A DNA stretch of 64,000 nucleotides from Galaxea fascicularis (GCA_948470475.1 OX419345.1:15215170-15279169), one strand, 5' to 3'. Positions 14,801-28,087 are shown, counted from the stretch's first letter. Numbers and translations are program-made. The notes: a model not told the origin generated them from the letters alone.

Positions 14801-17800
14801 TTGCCCATTGTGAAGAAGAGCTTAACGAATCTAAAGACCTCAATGCGTTTCTCCAGGATCAGATTGATGAAATTAAGATGCAGGTAATGATCTACATGAT
14901 TTCAGCACTTGACAAAATCCCATTGACTTATGGCCGTTACGCGTGTGGCCTCATACACCATAAGCCTTTTTGGGATATCACGCCAAGCCGGCCACTTTGC
15001 TGAATAGAACAGGCACTAGGGGTGGTCACAGCCAGGGTTCGTTACGTCCCTAGTGGTTCTTTAACGTCCCACAGAAACAATTGTGAAGAATTGTGTGACG
15101 GGACCTCCGCCGGTTTATCGTCCTTATCCGAGAAGACTAGAAAGTCTAACCATTTGTAGATGTCATTGCAAAGGAAGCGCTTTCTCAGTTATTTAAAGAC
15201 CCTGAGTGTTGGTCCGGCTGGGGTTTGAACCGGAACTCTACCAACTGAGCTAACCGGTCGGCGGTCATCTACATCTACTTACTTGATTGACTGCAGAATA
15301 TCCTGCCACCTCTTTTATTCGGAGGCTTTTGAAGCCTTTGAAGAACAAGGCATGGGATATTACAATGGACACAATTGCTATTCCTTGGTACGTAAATCGA
15401 GTGGCAAGGTGCTCTGCAGTTAATTTCTACTACTTAGTACAAAAAAGAGTTTGAGTTGCCTAGCAATGTGAGGCTTGAACGCTAACCATTCCCCCTTTGG
15501 CGGCCATCTTGATTTGACTCCTAGAAAACTGGGGCGAGGAGAAAACCTTCTTCTTGTTGAGCGCTTTTTAGCGGGGGCTGAGACTGTTGAGATATTCACT
15601 CCAGAAAATAGATCGGTACTGAGGACTTTTGAGGAAGTCCACCACTGTCGCTCTTGTGGTGGCCTCACTATTATTTCTCCAAGAACTGTGACCAAAGTCT
15701 CTTGCTATCACAGTAAAAACCTTTTCTTTGAGGTGGAATATTTTACTTAAGCGACCTCTCTCAACCGAAATCTTTAAATTCGAATTAGTTGTCAGTCGTA
15801 TGCCGCATTTAGGTTCCCTCTTAATCTTCGAATCTTCCACAATCGGATCACTGTCCTTTCTGATCTCGATAGCAACCGTTTTCGTTTGATTTCCCGGACC
15901 TCTGTTTCCTTCTTGTGATGCTTAGCCTCTCTCAAATTCCAAGTTCTTCGTTGAAGAACAGACTTCTCGAGATCTTGAAAGTAAATGAATTCACGATCGT
16001 TTCAGTTTTTTTCCTCACATTAACCTAGTACAATATTCTTACAATTTTGATTGTGTTTGTCATCTGCAGGCATCTATGGACCAGCTGTCCAGAACGTCAC
16101 TGTTTTCTGAAATCTCTGACCTGTCCATAACAGGAGTGGATGATAGCGACCAGTACAAGAAATTAGACGCAGGAACGCCAAAAATAGTGAGTTTAACTTA
16201 ATAAATAAGAATAGATGAAAGACATATATGAGGGTTACCTGGATTTTTCAGGCTTTATTTTCGCCACTGCATAGCGTAAACAAAGTTCTTTCGCATCTTT
16301 ACTCTATGTCTTTTCGGCTCAGTATTCGGTATTCAGTATTCATCACTGACGGATACGTTATTGAATCAACAAAATGATCAGCTCCCAGTTGGCTTGTTAG
16401 CTCAGTTGGGAAAGCATCGCAGAAGTTTCTCAAACATTCAGATCTGTCTTGATGGGCATGAATTCATGACAGAGTCCAAAGAAATGCACTAGCGTGGGGT
16501 ATTTCGTTTTCATTTTCTGAAAACCTAATCCCAAATTCTTACAACTTCCTCACTGAATAGACATGCAGTTGTTGTTGGGTGGCCATTGTCTGAGTAAGGG
16601 AGGTCAGTAGCCACATTACCGACGCTGAATAAAGAGGTGGTCAAACAGTAAAAAATAAACCAGCGTCTACTATCGTATGTATTTGTGCTTGATGACACTG
16701 AATGCAAGTCAATGCAAGCCATCAAAAATTTCACCCTGTCCGTGACTCTCTCTTGTCATAGCTAATTAAACAAAGGCAACAACAAAATGCCTTCAACTTC
16801 TCACTTTCTTTTCAGATCAGTACAGTTGCCAGTCTCCACGGTTCTCCTAAGCCATTACAAGCTTCCTCGTCGATATGCCTGGGGCAGAATTCAAACAAAC
16901 GGCACAGGCCCTACAGCAGCCTAAGCAGTGACGAAGAAAGTGATGAAAGCGACCTGGTATACGATGAAGACGAATTAGAGAACGGTGTCGGAAGTGTAGC
17001 AGTAAATCGGGATCTCTATGCACAGCTTGAGGAAGAAGAGAAAGCTAACGTTCAGGTAATTATAATGCGGCCATTAAAATCTCTTTTTTCGGTTGAGGCT
17101 AGTAATGGGAATAACCGTTTTCTTGGCTCATCTGTCTGTCTGTCCGGTACAGCGGTTTCGTATTACCAGGGACAAAGTTTAGCATGTGTGCGTGTACATA
17201 TCACCAGTGCTAACACTTCAGCTGCTAAGGTTTTGTCAGATGGGGCCATCCAGTAAACTTGAAAAACATGTGTTATAGCAAACACACCAGCAGCAAAATT
17301 TAGATGGTAAAGTAACAATAACGTGGCTTAAGTTTTCGTTACTAAGAAAGGTTTTTTGTCAAGAATTATAGTAAGGTGATTTCTACCCTGTTCATATTTT
17401 ATGGTCCAAATTCAAATCATTGTTTGGTCTAGCATTCTGGCATCGGTTAATGAAAAGGGAGCTCTTTGCAAATCAACTGCTCGGACTTAAATTAGATGAA
17501 ACTTCCTCTGACTTGATTTCACGGCATATGCAAGGCCCCAGGTACTTTGAGCATGGAAGTAACATAATTTTCCATCACATTGCAGTTGAAAAAGGAAGTC
17601 AAGGAAGCTCATGATGAATTACGAGCATTGTACGAGGATCTCCGAAGTTCTCACGAGAGTTTGCACTTGATTGAAGTCGAAGAGTTAGATCCTGATTCAA
17701 ATTTGAAAGCGGGGTGCCTCACGACTTTTGTAAAAAGTTTTAGAGATGTTTTAGAGGAGATGATCAGTGACAACGGCACACGAACTACGGTGAGTAGTTC

Positions 17801-19299
17801 GGATATCGTAGGTAACCCAAGAATGATTGTTGCCAGTAAATGATCACAAGCATGATTGCGGTAAGACGCCCGATTCGGTTTGCGAAACGTAGTCCCGCCT
17901 CGTCTTGGAGGCAACTATCAATTTGTTGTCTTAATTAACTGTCCCTATATTATCTATCTCATAGGAGGAAGTCTCTAGTAAGTGCAGTGGCAGATCCAGG
18001 AGAGAGGTCGCCCCCCTTATTTTTGATCCAAAGCCTGCGGGCCTCGGCGCCTCAAAACCGCGAAAGGGTCAAACATTTTTTAGAGCCCTCCCTCCATCAC
18101 TTGGTCTAGATCCGCCACTGAAGTGTATACGTTTATAGTTTTTATTGTAAGAAGCATGGTGAGCGCTGACCATGCTTCGAGCAACTCGACCCAGAACATT
18201 TCCTATTAACAAAATTAGTACATGCTAATTGTTTCATTTTAATAATCTCAATTCATAGAATCTGAGGCAACAGTTAGGCAAAGCTCACGAGAGAACTGAC
18301 AGAGTCGAGGAAGATCTTAAAGTGGTGAACTCGGAGTCGAGAAAGAAGGAAGAGGAGATTGCTAATTTAAAAGAGAAACTGCGCGAAAAAGACGAGGAAA
18401 TAGAACGGATAAAAGAACAGAGAAACCAGTTAGCCAAGGGGGAATGTGAATCGCAGTTAGCCTTCGATATTATGTATAATGAGGCTCTACAAGAAAGGAA
18501 AGACGCTTTGGAAAGGTATGAAGATTAACTCGTGTTTTTGTAAGCGGTGGACAATGAAAATACAAGAGTGTACTTCTACCTGACATAATACTAATAGCCC
18601 CCGAATAATTTTGTTTGATGCAATTTCAGTTTGATCACCATATTTAAGAAAAACTAGTTTACTTTCTAATGACTCGAGTACGTTTTTGATTGTTCAGGGA
18701 GAAAAGGATAGCCAAGGAATTGGTGAGGACCAAAGAAGACAGAGAGGAACTCGACCATCAACTAAAGGAGGCAATTCATCAAAAGCTTCTTCTCTCAGAA
18801 CAACTAGAAGACTGGCAGGTGGGTGGAACTGCAACATTAGCTTAGGTTTCTACCGATATATTTTCGAAAATTATTGACGACTACGAAAGATATATTAAAA
18901 TTCTTTGAGGAAAATCCGACGTTTTGGTTACGTACCAACAAATTTTCGTTAGTCCAATATTTATTAGCAGCAAGAGCAATGATCTCCAAGCTGTAAAAGC
19001 CGATATTTTAAGACCGTGAATGAATGATTAACTGCCACAGAAGAGCAACAAAGGAAGCATCTTTATACCAACTTACTTTGAATGAAATTCAATGAACGGT
19101 TAAAATAACGCTTCTCCTTTTTATTATTATTATTTTTTGCCAGTTTGATATGGCATCCTTAATAGACGATCAAGTGCAAAAACAAATGAAATCAGAACAA
19201 GACGACAACTCAAGAAGACGAAGGATGACTACGTTTACTCGACCGACCCGCTGGAACTGGTCTGGCGCCAACTCCAGACGGCAAAGCCAACTTTTGTGA
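5895..19299 (+). CDS. BICDL1: BICD family-like cargo adapter (dynein-dynactin activating adapter)
   Basis: Eleven coding exons: 5895-6218, 6385-6600, 13368-13490, 14073-14219, 14800-14883, 16070-16186, 16816-17055, 17586-17789, 18259-18515, 18698-18818 and 19144-19299. All junctions are GT-AG and in phase, giving about 662 residues. Exon 1 is acidic, then contains the CC1 box (residues 78-82, AAELG, inside LLLAAELGKALLEKNEEL), which in this family binds the dynein light intermediate chain. The rest is almost all coiled coil. Exon 6 contains SLFSEI (308-313), resembling the Spindly motif that contacts the dynactin pointed end. The end has LLLSEQLEDWQFDM, as in BICDL1/BICDR proteins. Vertebrate members link Rab6/Rab13-type vesicles to dynein. 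A second methionine at residue 13 could be the start. Intron 2 (6.8 kb) is repeat-rich. The symbol assumes orthology; BICDL2 is the other vertebrate paralogue. Confidence 0.88.
11580..11972. mobile_element. Non-autonomous DNA transposon, copy A
   Basis: The ends are inverted: TTAAAGGGACAGTGTC on the left and GACAGTGCCCCTGTAA on the right. A diverged copy in the same orientation lies at 61629-62008, sharing blocks such as ATATCTTTCTCCTACATTTC and AGGAATGTTTTGGC-like sequence. There is no coding capacity. It lies in intron 2 of the BICDL1-like gene. Confidence 0.7.
15005..15270 (-). mobile_element. tRNA-derived SINE with a deleted anticodon region
   Basis: On the minus strand the head carries a pol III A box (TAGCTCAGTTGG, plus-strand 15241-15252) and a B box (GGTTCAAACCCC, 15220-15231). 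They are only about 10 bases apart, so the anticodon arm is missing and this cannot be a working tRNA. The body continues leftward through a GC-richer segment to about 15005. It lies in intron 5 of the BICDL1-like gene. Confidence 0.65.
16390..16440 (+). repeat. tRNA-like A-box fragment (SINE remnant)
   Basis: The plus strand has TTGTTAGCTCAGTTGGGAAA, a tRNA D-arm and A-box sequence, but no matching B box at tRNA distance. It is probably a truncated SINE in intron 6 of the BICDL1-like gene. Confidence 0.45.
17985..18120. mobile_element. Short inverted-repeat transposon (136 bp)
   Basis: The termini are CAGTGGCAGATCCAGG and its imperfect complement CTAGATCCGCCACTG. It is flanked by the 5-base direct repeat AAGTG (17980-17984 and 18121-18125), which looks like a target-site duplication. 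It lies in intron 8 of the BICDL1-like gene. Confidence 0.7.
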
Positions 19300-19817
19300 T
19301 CGCCACCTTGAAGGACAAGGCTGCTTATCTGGGCTATTAGCAGCAGAAAACGTGCACTGAATTCCAGTTTAACTGGCTTCCAGAAATACCTTCAGTGTCG
19401 ATCAGTCACCAGTCTCGCATTGAGATCATGAGCGAGGACTGAACTCCAGTGACCGTGCCTAAAATTGCGAAGTCTCGTTCCCATGCACAATGTTAGAGGT
19501 CTGGATTCTAACCAAGACATTCATCATCGCCGAACTTCGTGGCATTACCGAGAATTAGTTCTTCTGTTATAAAATCGTTCATTCATCTATTCATAGATTT
19601 TATAGCCTCCTGGTATTTGGTTTAAATATTTTCGTGTTGTTGTCAAAGGTATTTATTTGTCTTTCTGATTTTAGTGGATATATCGTGTGGTTTGTGTTGT
19701 TTTTGATTGGTACTGAGTGGGTTGTTGTCAAGGAAACCATCTTTAGTACACTGCTGGTAGGATGTTTGATTTTGATCTTTTAAATAATTATGTGTCTGGC
19801 ATAAATTTGGGATAGCC

Positions 19818-19823
19818 ATTAAA
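19818..19823 (+). terminator. Candidate polyadenylation signal, BICDL1-like gene
   Basis: ATTAAA, the common variant of AATAAA, occurs 519 bases after the stop codon and before the minus-strand gene. It is the first plausible signal I saw, but a cleavage site is not provable from sequence. Confidence 0.3.
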
Positions 19824-20789
19824 GTAAGTTACATTATAGTCCCACTCAGGAGCCCATCACTAGGAGCGTACAACTGCACTATACTCTTGTCACGGCGTTT
19901 TCACAGACCGATTTATTTTTAGATTAAACTTTCCGCAAATATGGGACTCCCTCAGGAGCCCCATTCTCTCGTGCGAAACTTTTCCTCGACCTTTCTTTTC
20001 TTCTCGGGATTTCAATTGATGGGAAGGAAGGAAGGAGTTTTTTTGGGTTTGAAAGTTTCAGTTCCGGGATTTTTTTAGGTAGGAAACTTTGGCAAGTCCA
20101 GAGTACCCCTCTGGGCTTGGAATCCCAGGCCTTCAATTTCTCAAAATGAGGGCGGATAATACTTAATTGTTTTACAATGTAAGAAATTACTTTTGATCTA
20201 CCTTGATTTCAAGTACAATTTTTTTCTTAATTATGTCTAAATATTCAGCATATTTTGAAGTTTCTTTCGTTATTTATTTAACCGACTATGGGATATATAT
20301 CGTCGGAAGTAATAAAACTACTAACACTGGTGTTGTGTATTTTCTTTATGAAAGAAGTCATCAACTGTAATTGAAGTGCAAATATATTGTCTGGTTTTTC
20401 AACAAGCGATGTTTCACTTCGTTTTTTGGAAGCCTTACAGGAAGCTGTTAGTATTTCTATTTTTCGACTAAAGCAACTCTTACATTTGTTTGAGGTCAAA
20501 CTGAGTTGTAAATATTGTAATGTTATTCTGTCGGTGCACGTTAAAACGTAAAATTGTAAAATGTAAAATTTATTTAAGTGCATGCAACGTTTCAAAAACA
20601 CTGCACGTAAATGTAAGAAATCGTACGTTCAGAAAGTTTAAATGTTGTTGAAAGATTAATGGCCTTGAAGAACATAGTTTTATCAACAGAGGAAGAGAAA
20701 TAAAAGGAGTATTTTGACAGTGATTCGGAGGTTTTGTTTGCTTGTATGTTAGTCGTAGAGGAACTGTGCGAAATGTTTGTATATTGCTC

Positions 20790-20935
20790 ACTCCTTAACT
20801 CTGATGATGACTTCCACTCAGGTTGTCGAAACGTCCGTGAATGTCTCCACAAACAGTCCTTCTCAGGACTACACTCACCTGGACGATCGTACTCCACTTA
20901 GTTATGATACGACTCCTGGGTTCAAACCATTAACG
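20790..20935 (+). repeat. Retroelement tail with hammerhead-ribozyme-like motif
   Basis: In order on the plus strand: CTGATGA (20800-20806), a weak GAC...GTC helix, GAAAC (near 20828), then a helix CGTCC...GGACG with an internal perfect hairpin AGTCC-TTCTC-AGGACT, followed by ATC. These are the core parts of a hammerhead ribozyme, although helices I and II are not canonical. Hammerhead motifs are known in the terminal repeats of Penelope-like retroelements, so this may be a dead or truncated copy. No reverse transcriptase is present nearby. Confidence 0.4.
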
Positions 20936-21467
20936 ATTTTACTCCAACTCGTAGCGCATATTACTCTTGCGGTTGTAACGCAAGAGTTTGCTTTCCATTA
21001 CTTCATTTTCTTCATATAAAAAATTGTTGGCTCTTTACGATGTTTTGAAAACCGGTTGGAGGGTGTGACGTTTCTAGAAGTTGCGGTTCCGTAAACAGAC
21101 AATGGCTGGCAAACAACGCATTTTGACGGTCAATGCTCTTTTTGCTCTTTTTCGATTGATAGTGTTTCCCTTCCTGGAAGACCAGGCAATCCGCCCAGGT
21201 AGGTTACCCCACATATCATGTAAATATGATCAAATTAAAATGAGAGATTATATGGAGGGCAGGTTGGCTCACCTACCTAGGGTCCCCACCCCGTGTAAAC
21301 AGGCCCTAAGTAGATATGGGTTGGGCAGGTAAGGATGCCACTGTTGTACTTTGGGTCAGTGTTCATTGGTGTGGGTGTAAGTTTCCCTTCATGTGCTGTT
21401 TTTGTTTTCCGATTTTGAAATAGAAAAGGAATAGAGAAACGGATGTAAATAAACAAACGTGAACTGC

Positions 21468-21473
21468 TTTATT
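21468..21473 (-). terminator. Candidate polyadenylation signal, TSSK-like gene
   Basis: AATAAA is read on the minus strand (TTTATT on the plus strand), about 195 bases after the stop codon of the kinase gene. The spacing and canonical hexamer are suitable. Confidence 0.45.
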
Positions 21474-21667
21474 GATTCGATTTCAGTAGAATTCGAACTA
21501 CAAACACTGATAATTAAATTGCTACCTATTGAATTCCAAGACTTACTTCAGTCAAGGATACTTCTAGCGAAAACGGCGGAACTCCAATCAAATTCGGCAG
21601 AGTTGCCCATGTCTCACCACAGAAAACTTAAAAATACAACCTAAATAACCATTGGTTTTTTCTTCAT

Positions 21668-24600
21668 TTACTGTGGTTCCTGTTGAAATCGAACGCGTTT
21701 TTTATCAACATTTTCAGCAGCAGTACTTCCTTTCCTCAATCCATTCGTCAAGTTCGGGTTCCTTAGAGAACCCGGTCTATTGAATACTGCCGCATATCCT
21801 GTTCTCTCTAAGGGGTATCTTTTGGCTGTTTCCCTTGTCACTGGAAATCTCCGCACGCCTCTTTTCTCGCTATTTTGAAGTGCAACACTCATCAAGTAAG
21901 GCTTGTAAAGGGTGGGACCTTGCGATGCTGAGCCAGTCAATCTTTTCGCACTGTCTTGACCAGCGGTTCTATGTGTTTGCGAAGTCGTCGTAAGCTTAAT
22001 TTGTTTACCTTCTTGCAGTGGAGGTTGTACTGATTCCTTTGAAAAGAGGTTGAGTTGTCTACAGGGCACCGCTGTTTTGACCGGTTTCTCTGTCTTAGGC
22101 GGAGTGGGGGTGACAGTGTTGAAGTACACCGGAACTGAGGGTAAGTTACCAGTAACAGATGACTTGTCCTTAGTTTTGGTCGGCGGTGGGATTATGACAT
22201 CCGTGGCTGTAAAAAAAATAAACATTATGAGTCGCCACGCAGCTACCGGAACAACTCACAGGATTGACTGAGAAAACAAACAAACAAACAACAGAAACAA
22301 CGGACCCAAGCCCTGAATAAGGACTAGAATGAAAGGTGGGTGGGTCAGAGGTGGGTGGCTTCCGGACAGTATAGGAGATGTCCTGGGCATCAAACTAACA
22401 CCAAAGGAAACTGGCGATTAGTAAACGGGGAAGAAGGAAAATGCGAAAAAGGAAGAACTCAAACAGCCGAGTTACGGGACGTTTTGATTCGGTTTTGTTG
22501 GAAAGGGTTAAGAATACGAAATTTCCTGAGTTTAAACTTCGCCAGGTATAATATAGGTACTACAGTGTACTGATCCTTGCGCGCGTTTCTCGAAACTCCT
22601 GAAACTTTTCGGACGCATTTCGAGTGCCATAATTCCTTCGTATCTTAAAAAGGAAGACGTTCCAGGCATAAAATTGTGCAACAAATTTCCCCTCTCGTAT
22701 CTTGAAATCATATTAAAGGCCAGCTTTTTAGAATAAGCGGATCGCAGTTTGGAAATGTCTTTTCGGGCCCGAAAAGTCTAAGCGACTCTCAAGAAACGGG
22801 CCCCAGCTTCCAAGTGGTAAAAGAAAGATGTGAATTTTAAACCGTGAAGGTAGGTATTCACCATGCTCCAATATGAATACAAGAATATGATTACATAGCT
22901 CGAGAGTCGAATTGACCGTCAACGAAATAATCGTCTTCTTATTTCGTACAAATGAACCAGTTATACTCTCAAGTATATATGAGCCTATTAATGTAATGTA
23001 TGTGTAGTATATTTGTGTTTAAACTCTCTTGATCTTCGTTTTCGTTATTCCATAAATCTAGTATTGTTGTAATATTGTGACTGAACTAATTATTATATAT
23101 AACCTAATCTTTGTAATTTGTGGTCGGAGACAGACTATAACCCTTTTTTGTATTCATTTGATTACCTATTATTAAACATCTTTAGACCTCTTTCATAATG
23201 ACAGTCAAACAAAATATTCTTTTATTTCCATGCTAATGAGCCCTACTAACTTCACTAGGATGTGCACAATTCAAAAGAATTTTTGTTCTAAAATAAGGCT
23301 AGTGGGGCTAATTATCATGTATATAAAAACAAAACAAAAGTGGTCTATTAAACATCTGTTTTTACCTGTGGGTGTTACCCTCGCCCTGCCATTGGACGAA
23401 AGATTGGTTACGTATTTCCATACTCCCTGCGTACTTTTCCGGATGTCGTTCTTAGTCTTTCCGGTTCGTTGCGTCCCTTCAAGGGCCTTTTTCATAATCA
23501 CGTAAGTTTCACGGCTCAAGTTAGCTGGCTTACTTTGATGTCCACTATTGGTGAGAATCTGCGCAACCTTTACTGCTAGTTCTGGCTTTTTTGGCACCTT
23601 GGGTTGAGAAGAGGGCGTGAAGCTTCGAGGGCATGGAGTAGTGCTTCGAGGTGGATCCAAAGTTGGAGTATGTCCGCCAGGGCTGTGGATTTTAATGATG
23701 TCAGCTGCAGGGGACTTAGAAGGCAATCTGTAGTCCCTTTTATGCAGGTGCTTTGCGGTGGTGTGGGGCTCTGGCGTGCTCACTGAAGAGGACCATCCGT
23801 GTTTTGGAACTGAAATTACAAAAATTATTATCCACTATGGCCAGAGCGTTAGCTCGGTTTCCCCTTCAGTTAACGTTAACCCGAGGCAAATCATTTTAAG
23901 TCTAGTTTGAAACGGGTGATTCACTTTTAGGATTCCGATTCGCTTGTTCTTCAACACTATCGTTACCTGAAAAAAATTGCAATATGTTTTTGTGACATCT
24001 ACAGTACTAGGATTTTTATCAGTAATATGGCAAACAGCTATGTCTGCGACAAGTCAAATTTCTTATCTTACCGAAGCACTGTTAGTCAATAACTTTGAGA
24101 TAATTCTGTAACAAATGGTAAAAGACAGATGAAAAAGTTCTTTTGAGTGTATCATTTCCCACATTACTCCAGAAATGGTGTGACTACTTAAGGCTGGTTC
24201 TCATTAGCCCATAAGCATAAGCAAGTGAGAACACCCGTGAGACATCTTGTATCGGCTTGTGCTTATGCTGATGCTTATGTCGCAGTTTTTACAAGTGAGA
24301 ACGGGGCCGACATAAGCATAAGCATAAGCTCAAGCCTTTCAACCAATCACAGGTCACTTTGACCCAGACTTCAGCGGAAAGTATCACAAGCAAAATGGCG
24401 GACGCTATCACAAGTAACGCAAAGAGTAATAGTTCATTATCGTCCGCCATCTTGTTTTTAAACATCGAGGAGACCTGGTATCGAGGATTGCGTCAAAAAA
24501 TGTATTCTGGGCGTGCGTATGTCCTTATGCGTATGTCGCTGGTGTTCTCAATTGCTTATGCTTATGTGCTAGTGAGAACCAGCCTTTAGGGAATAGAACT

Positions 24601-27600
24601 ACCGCAAAGAAAATCACAATTTGAAACAGTCAAAAGACCAAGAAACAAAAGCCGTACATTAGCCATCATTAGTTGTTATAAGATATTTCCTAATTACTTT
24701 TTCATGGCATTGGCGACTTCATAATGCATTTACCTGGCGTCTTTGCCACAGTGTATCGCTCAGGTTGTTCCGTGGTAACAGGAGGTACGGGCGAGGCAAA
24801 TTTCTTGTTTTCAAGCGCTTGCTCAATTTCCCTTTGAATGAACCTTAGGTTTACACTGTTGCTATCCACTTTGGTTTGAGGTTTGGCGGGCACAACCTTT
24901 AAGGAAACAGAATAAAGTTAAATCCATTAAATAGAGACACATTCGCGTCCTGTCCAAAACCTTTCGGAAACGGATAACGGAATTTGGATTACGACCAGGA
25001 GAGAGGTTAGTTTAAATCTTTTCTTGTAGTTATGTCACCCGTTTACCTGAAGAGAGTAATCAGTTTAGAATAAAGACAGCTTAACCCTTTAACCCTTAAG
25101 AGTGACCAATATTTAATTTCTCCATTTGGTAACACTGCTCAATCAAACATAAAGGTTGTGAGAAAAAAGGAAGTGATGAACAAGTACCGGTAACAAAGGT
25201 CTTGATCGTTTAACAAATTCTCCTCACCATTACCTAATAAAAGGTATGGGGAGTAGTGTGGAGAATATACATGCTTGTGTTAGGATTTAAAGGGTTAACG
25301 TTAAGTAGAATCTGTTTCATGACTGAGTTTTCTAATGGAATAACCTCACTGAGTTTCCATACCTTGCTTGCTTCACCAGATAACCATACGTGATTAAATA
25401 TCTGATTGATGGTGAATCTCTTGTGCGAATCCCACGTTAGAATACCGCGAATCAAGTGCTGGCACTCTGAAAGCACAGAACAATGTCAGCCCAATATCAT
25501 TGAAATTAAGGAATAATGGTAGATCGTGTGTGGTGATCCTCTAACGATCTAAAGTAATAGGCTTTGCTCGATTTGAAATGCCTGGTTCAATCGAAACAAG
25601 TGCGCAAGCAATTAATGAAGCCTGATAAATTCAAGATGTATGCCCACGCATATATCTGCAGTTTACGATATACTCGTTAATTGTTGGCCGGTAAACTTGC
25701 CTTGCTGTTTACAAGTCAAGTCTAAAAAGAGACATATATGCATGCAGATGGCGTTATGTTACCGCCGAAATTGCCTTGTTTTCATTGTTACTTCTGAGTT
25801 TAATTATCTGATGCTCACTGAAGGTGATTAAGATTATAATCTTGTGTTAATCTGACTTTTAGACTACTACGTGTCCTTTGACGCTGTAAGGTAAAGGGGA
25901 GCCATAGTTCAAAACACGCGTGTTAAGTTATGGTTATTGTTCGCCCTACGCCGACTGGGCATGTGAAATTCTCTCGAGATTAGAATAGAGCTTGTTTTTC
26001 AGACAGTCATGCACAAAATGCACCCCGTGTAACCATGTCTTCCTACTTGGCATCAAAGCCTTTCTTGGACTCAGCCTCCCTCGGTCAATTTTTTTTTGTC
26101 TTTAGTTTGCCCGACCGACAGACCCATGCACTTTCACGAGAGGCAAGGCGATGAGAAACGAACTATTTTAACCAATTTTTAAAAAATTTTGTTGAAAAGC
26201 TTTATTCTTTTTCGTCGTCAGTTTACCTGGTGAACACAAGTTTCTAGATGGAAAGATTAATTTCCCTTTCGTCTGCACAATAAGTGAGTGAAGGCTGTTG
26301 TCGTTGAAAGGTAACCGTCCGCACACCATTGCGTAGAGAATAATGCCCCTGTGAAATATTGAAAACGAAGATAGGAAAATAAGCAATTTCCAGCTGTTTA
26401 CGAAGTTACAGCAGATTTAACTTTGAATCACGGCAAATCAATCTTATGCGTGTTTCAGTGGGTGAACGATAAGATACGATTTACGCTATTCCGCCATCTT
26501 GGATGGTGAAACTGATAAAGGATTGGGGCGAGCCAAAAACTGATTCCGAATAGGCCATTTCCGAGTTCACGTCTGCCTCCTCTTCAAAGCGAGTCTAAGT
26601 GCGAAGTTTTTGTTATGAAAATTAGTTTTCATTCATATGTAAAGTAGAACTAATTACCATCACAAAAACTTCGCACTTAGACTCGCTTTGAAGAGGAGGC
26701 AGACATGAACTCGGAAATAGCCTATTGCTTTAGGCCTCTTTTTAACAGCGAGTCCAGGTGCTCATCCTTTCATATGCAAATCAATTTTCATTCACACTTA
26801 AATTAAACCTATTTTCATGTGAATGAAAATTGATTTGAATGTGAAAGGATGAGCACCTAGACTTGCTTTTAAAAGAGGCCTGAGGCAATTCGGAAATGGC
26901 CTATTCTCTACTTGCTGCGCATCCAAAATGGCGGCCTTTAACGAGCGTTCGTACACCAAAAAGCGCCTACTCTGCAGGCTAAGTCGATCTAGGAGCCGGG
27001 TCTATATGACGAGACGTCAAAATTCCAACCTCAGCCACTGCACATACAAAGTATAAAGCAGACTAAATCGTGTTGAAATATTTCAATACATGATCATTCT
27101 ACCATAAGCATTCTACCATAAGCATTCTATCTCAATTCACATCCCAAGGGACAGGTTTTTTTCCATCCAGTCCAGTTTAAAATAATTTCTACTTGTTTCC
27201 CGGGGAGTTTCCGTAATACGATTCTCTAGTTAATTGCCTTCAAGTCCTATTTATGGTCTGTAATATATTGTTCAGTGTAAGTAGTAAAGTCGGAATACTT
27301 AACAATGGCGAAACCAGGGGAATAGTTCATTAACTTCCATTTTACAGTTATGAGTTAAGTGACTTGGCCTTTGAGTAGCAGTGAGGCTGGAGGTGACCTT
27401 GTTTTGTTACAAACCCCTCTGTTTTTCTTGTGTAAGTGTGGACCAGTCAGCAATAAGAATAACATGATGTATGATGTATACGAGTGAGGTCTGTATCAAA
27501 ACAAGGTCACCACTAGCCTCGCTTCTTCTCAAAGGACAGGTTATTCAAAACCGCGGCTACTGTAAAATGAACTAATGATAATGTTAATGATAGTGATGGT

Positions 27601-28049
27601 GATAGTGATAATGATAATGATGTTCTGTTGTTTCTACATGATATCAAATATGAAGTAACGTCTTACATGCTCCACGCGTCGGTGCATTTTCCGTCGTATT
27701 TCTGTGCCTGCAGTATTTCTGGGGCAGCGTATGCATATGAACCGCAAAACGTAGATAGCAACTTGCACCTGTTGGTGGGATAGCGGGTTGCAAATCCAAA
27801 ATCTATAGGAGTAAAGATAAATTATAACGAGCTAAAGCAAACAAAGCTATATCAACGACTTTGCATCTAGTTTAAAAACGAAGATTTTGTCAAACTCAGT
27901 GCCGAGCAACAATATTTAATTTGATTGTTCTCCTATTTAAAACGTACCTGATACTTTTACAATGTTATCCGAATCAAGCAAAATGTTCTCACATTTAAGA
28001 TCCCTGCAAGTGAAACATAAGCCAGTTCACTTTGATCAAACTTTAATAG

Positions 28050-28087
<38 letters not shown>

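Noticed and set aside
15420..15840. Overlapping open frames of about 90 codons on both strands
   Set aside because: They lie inside an intron of the BICDL1-like gene, oppose each other and show no protein family signature.
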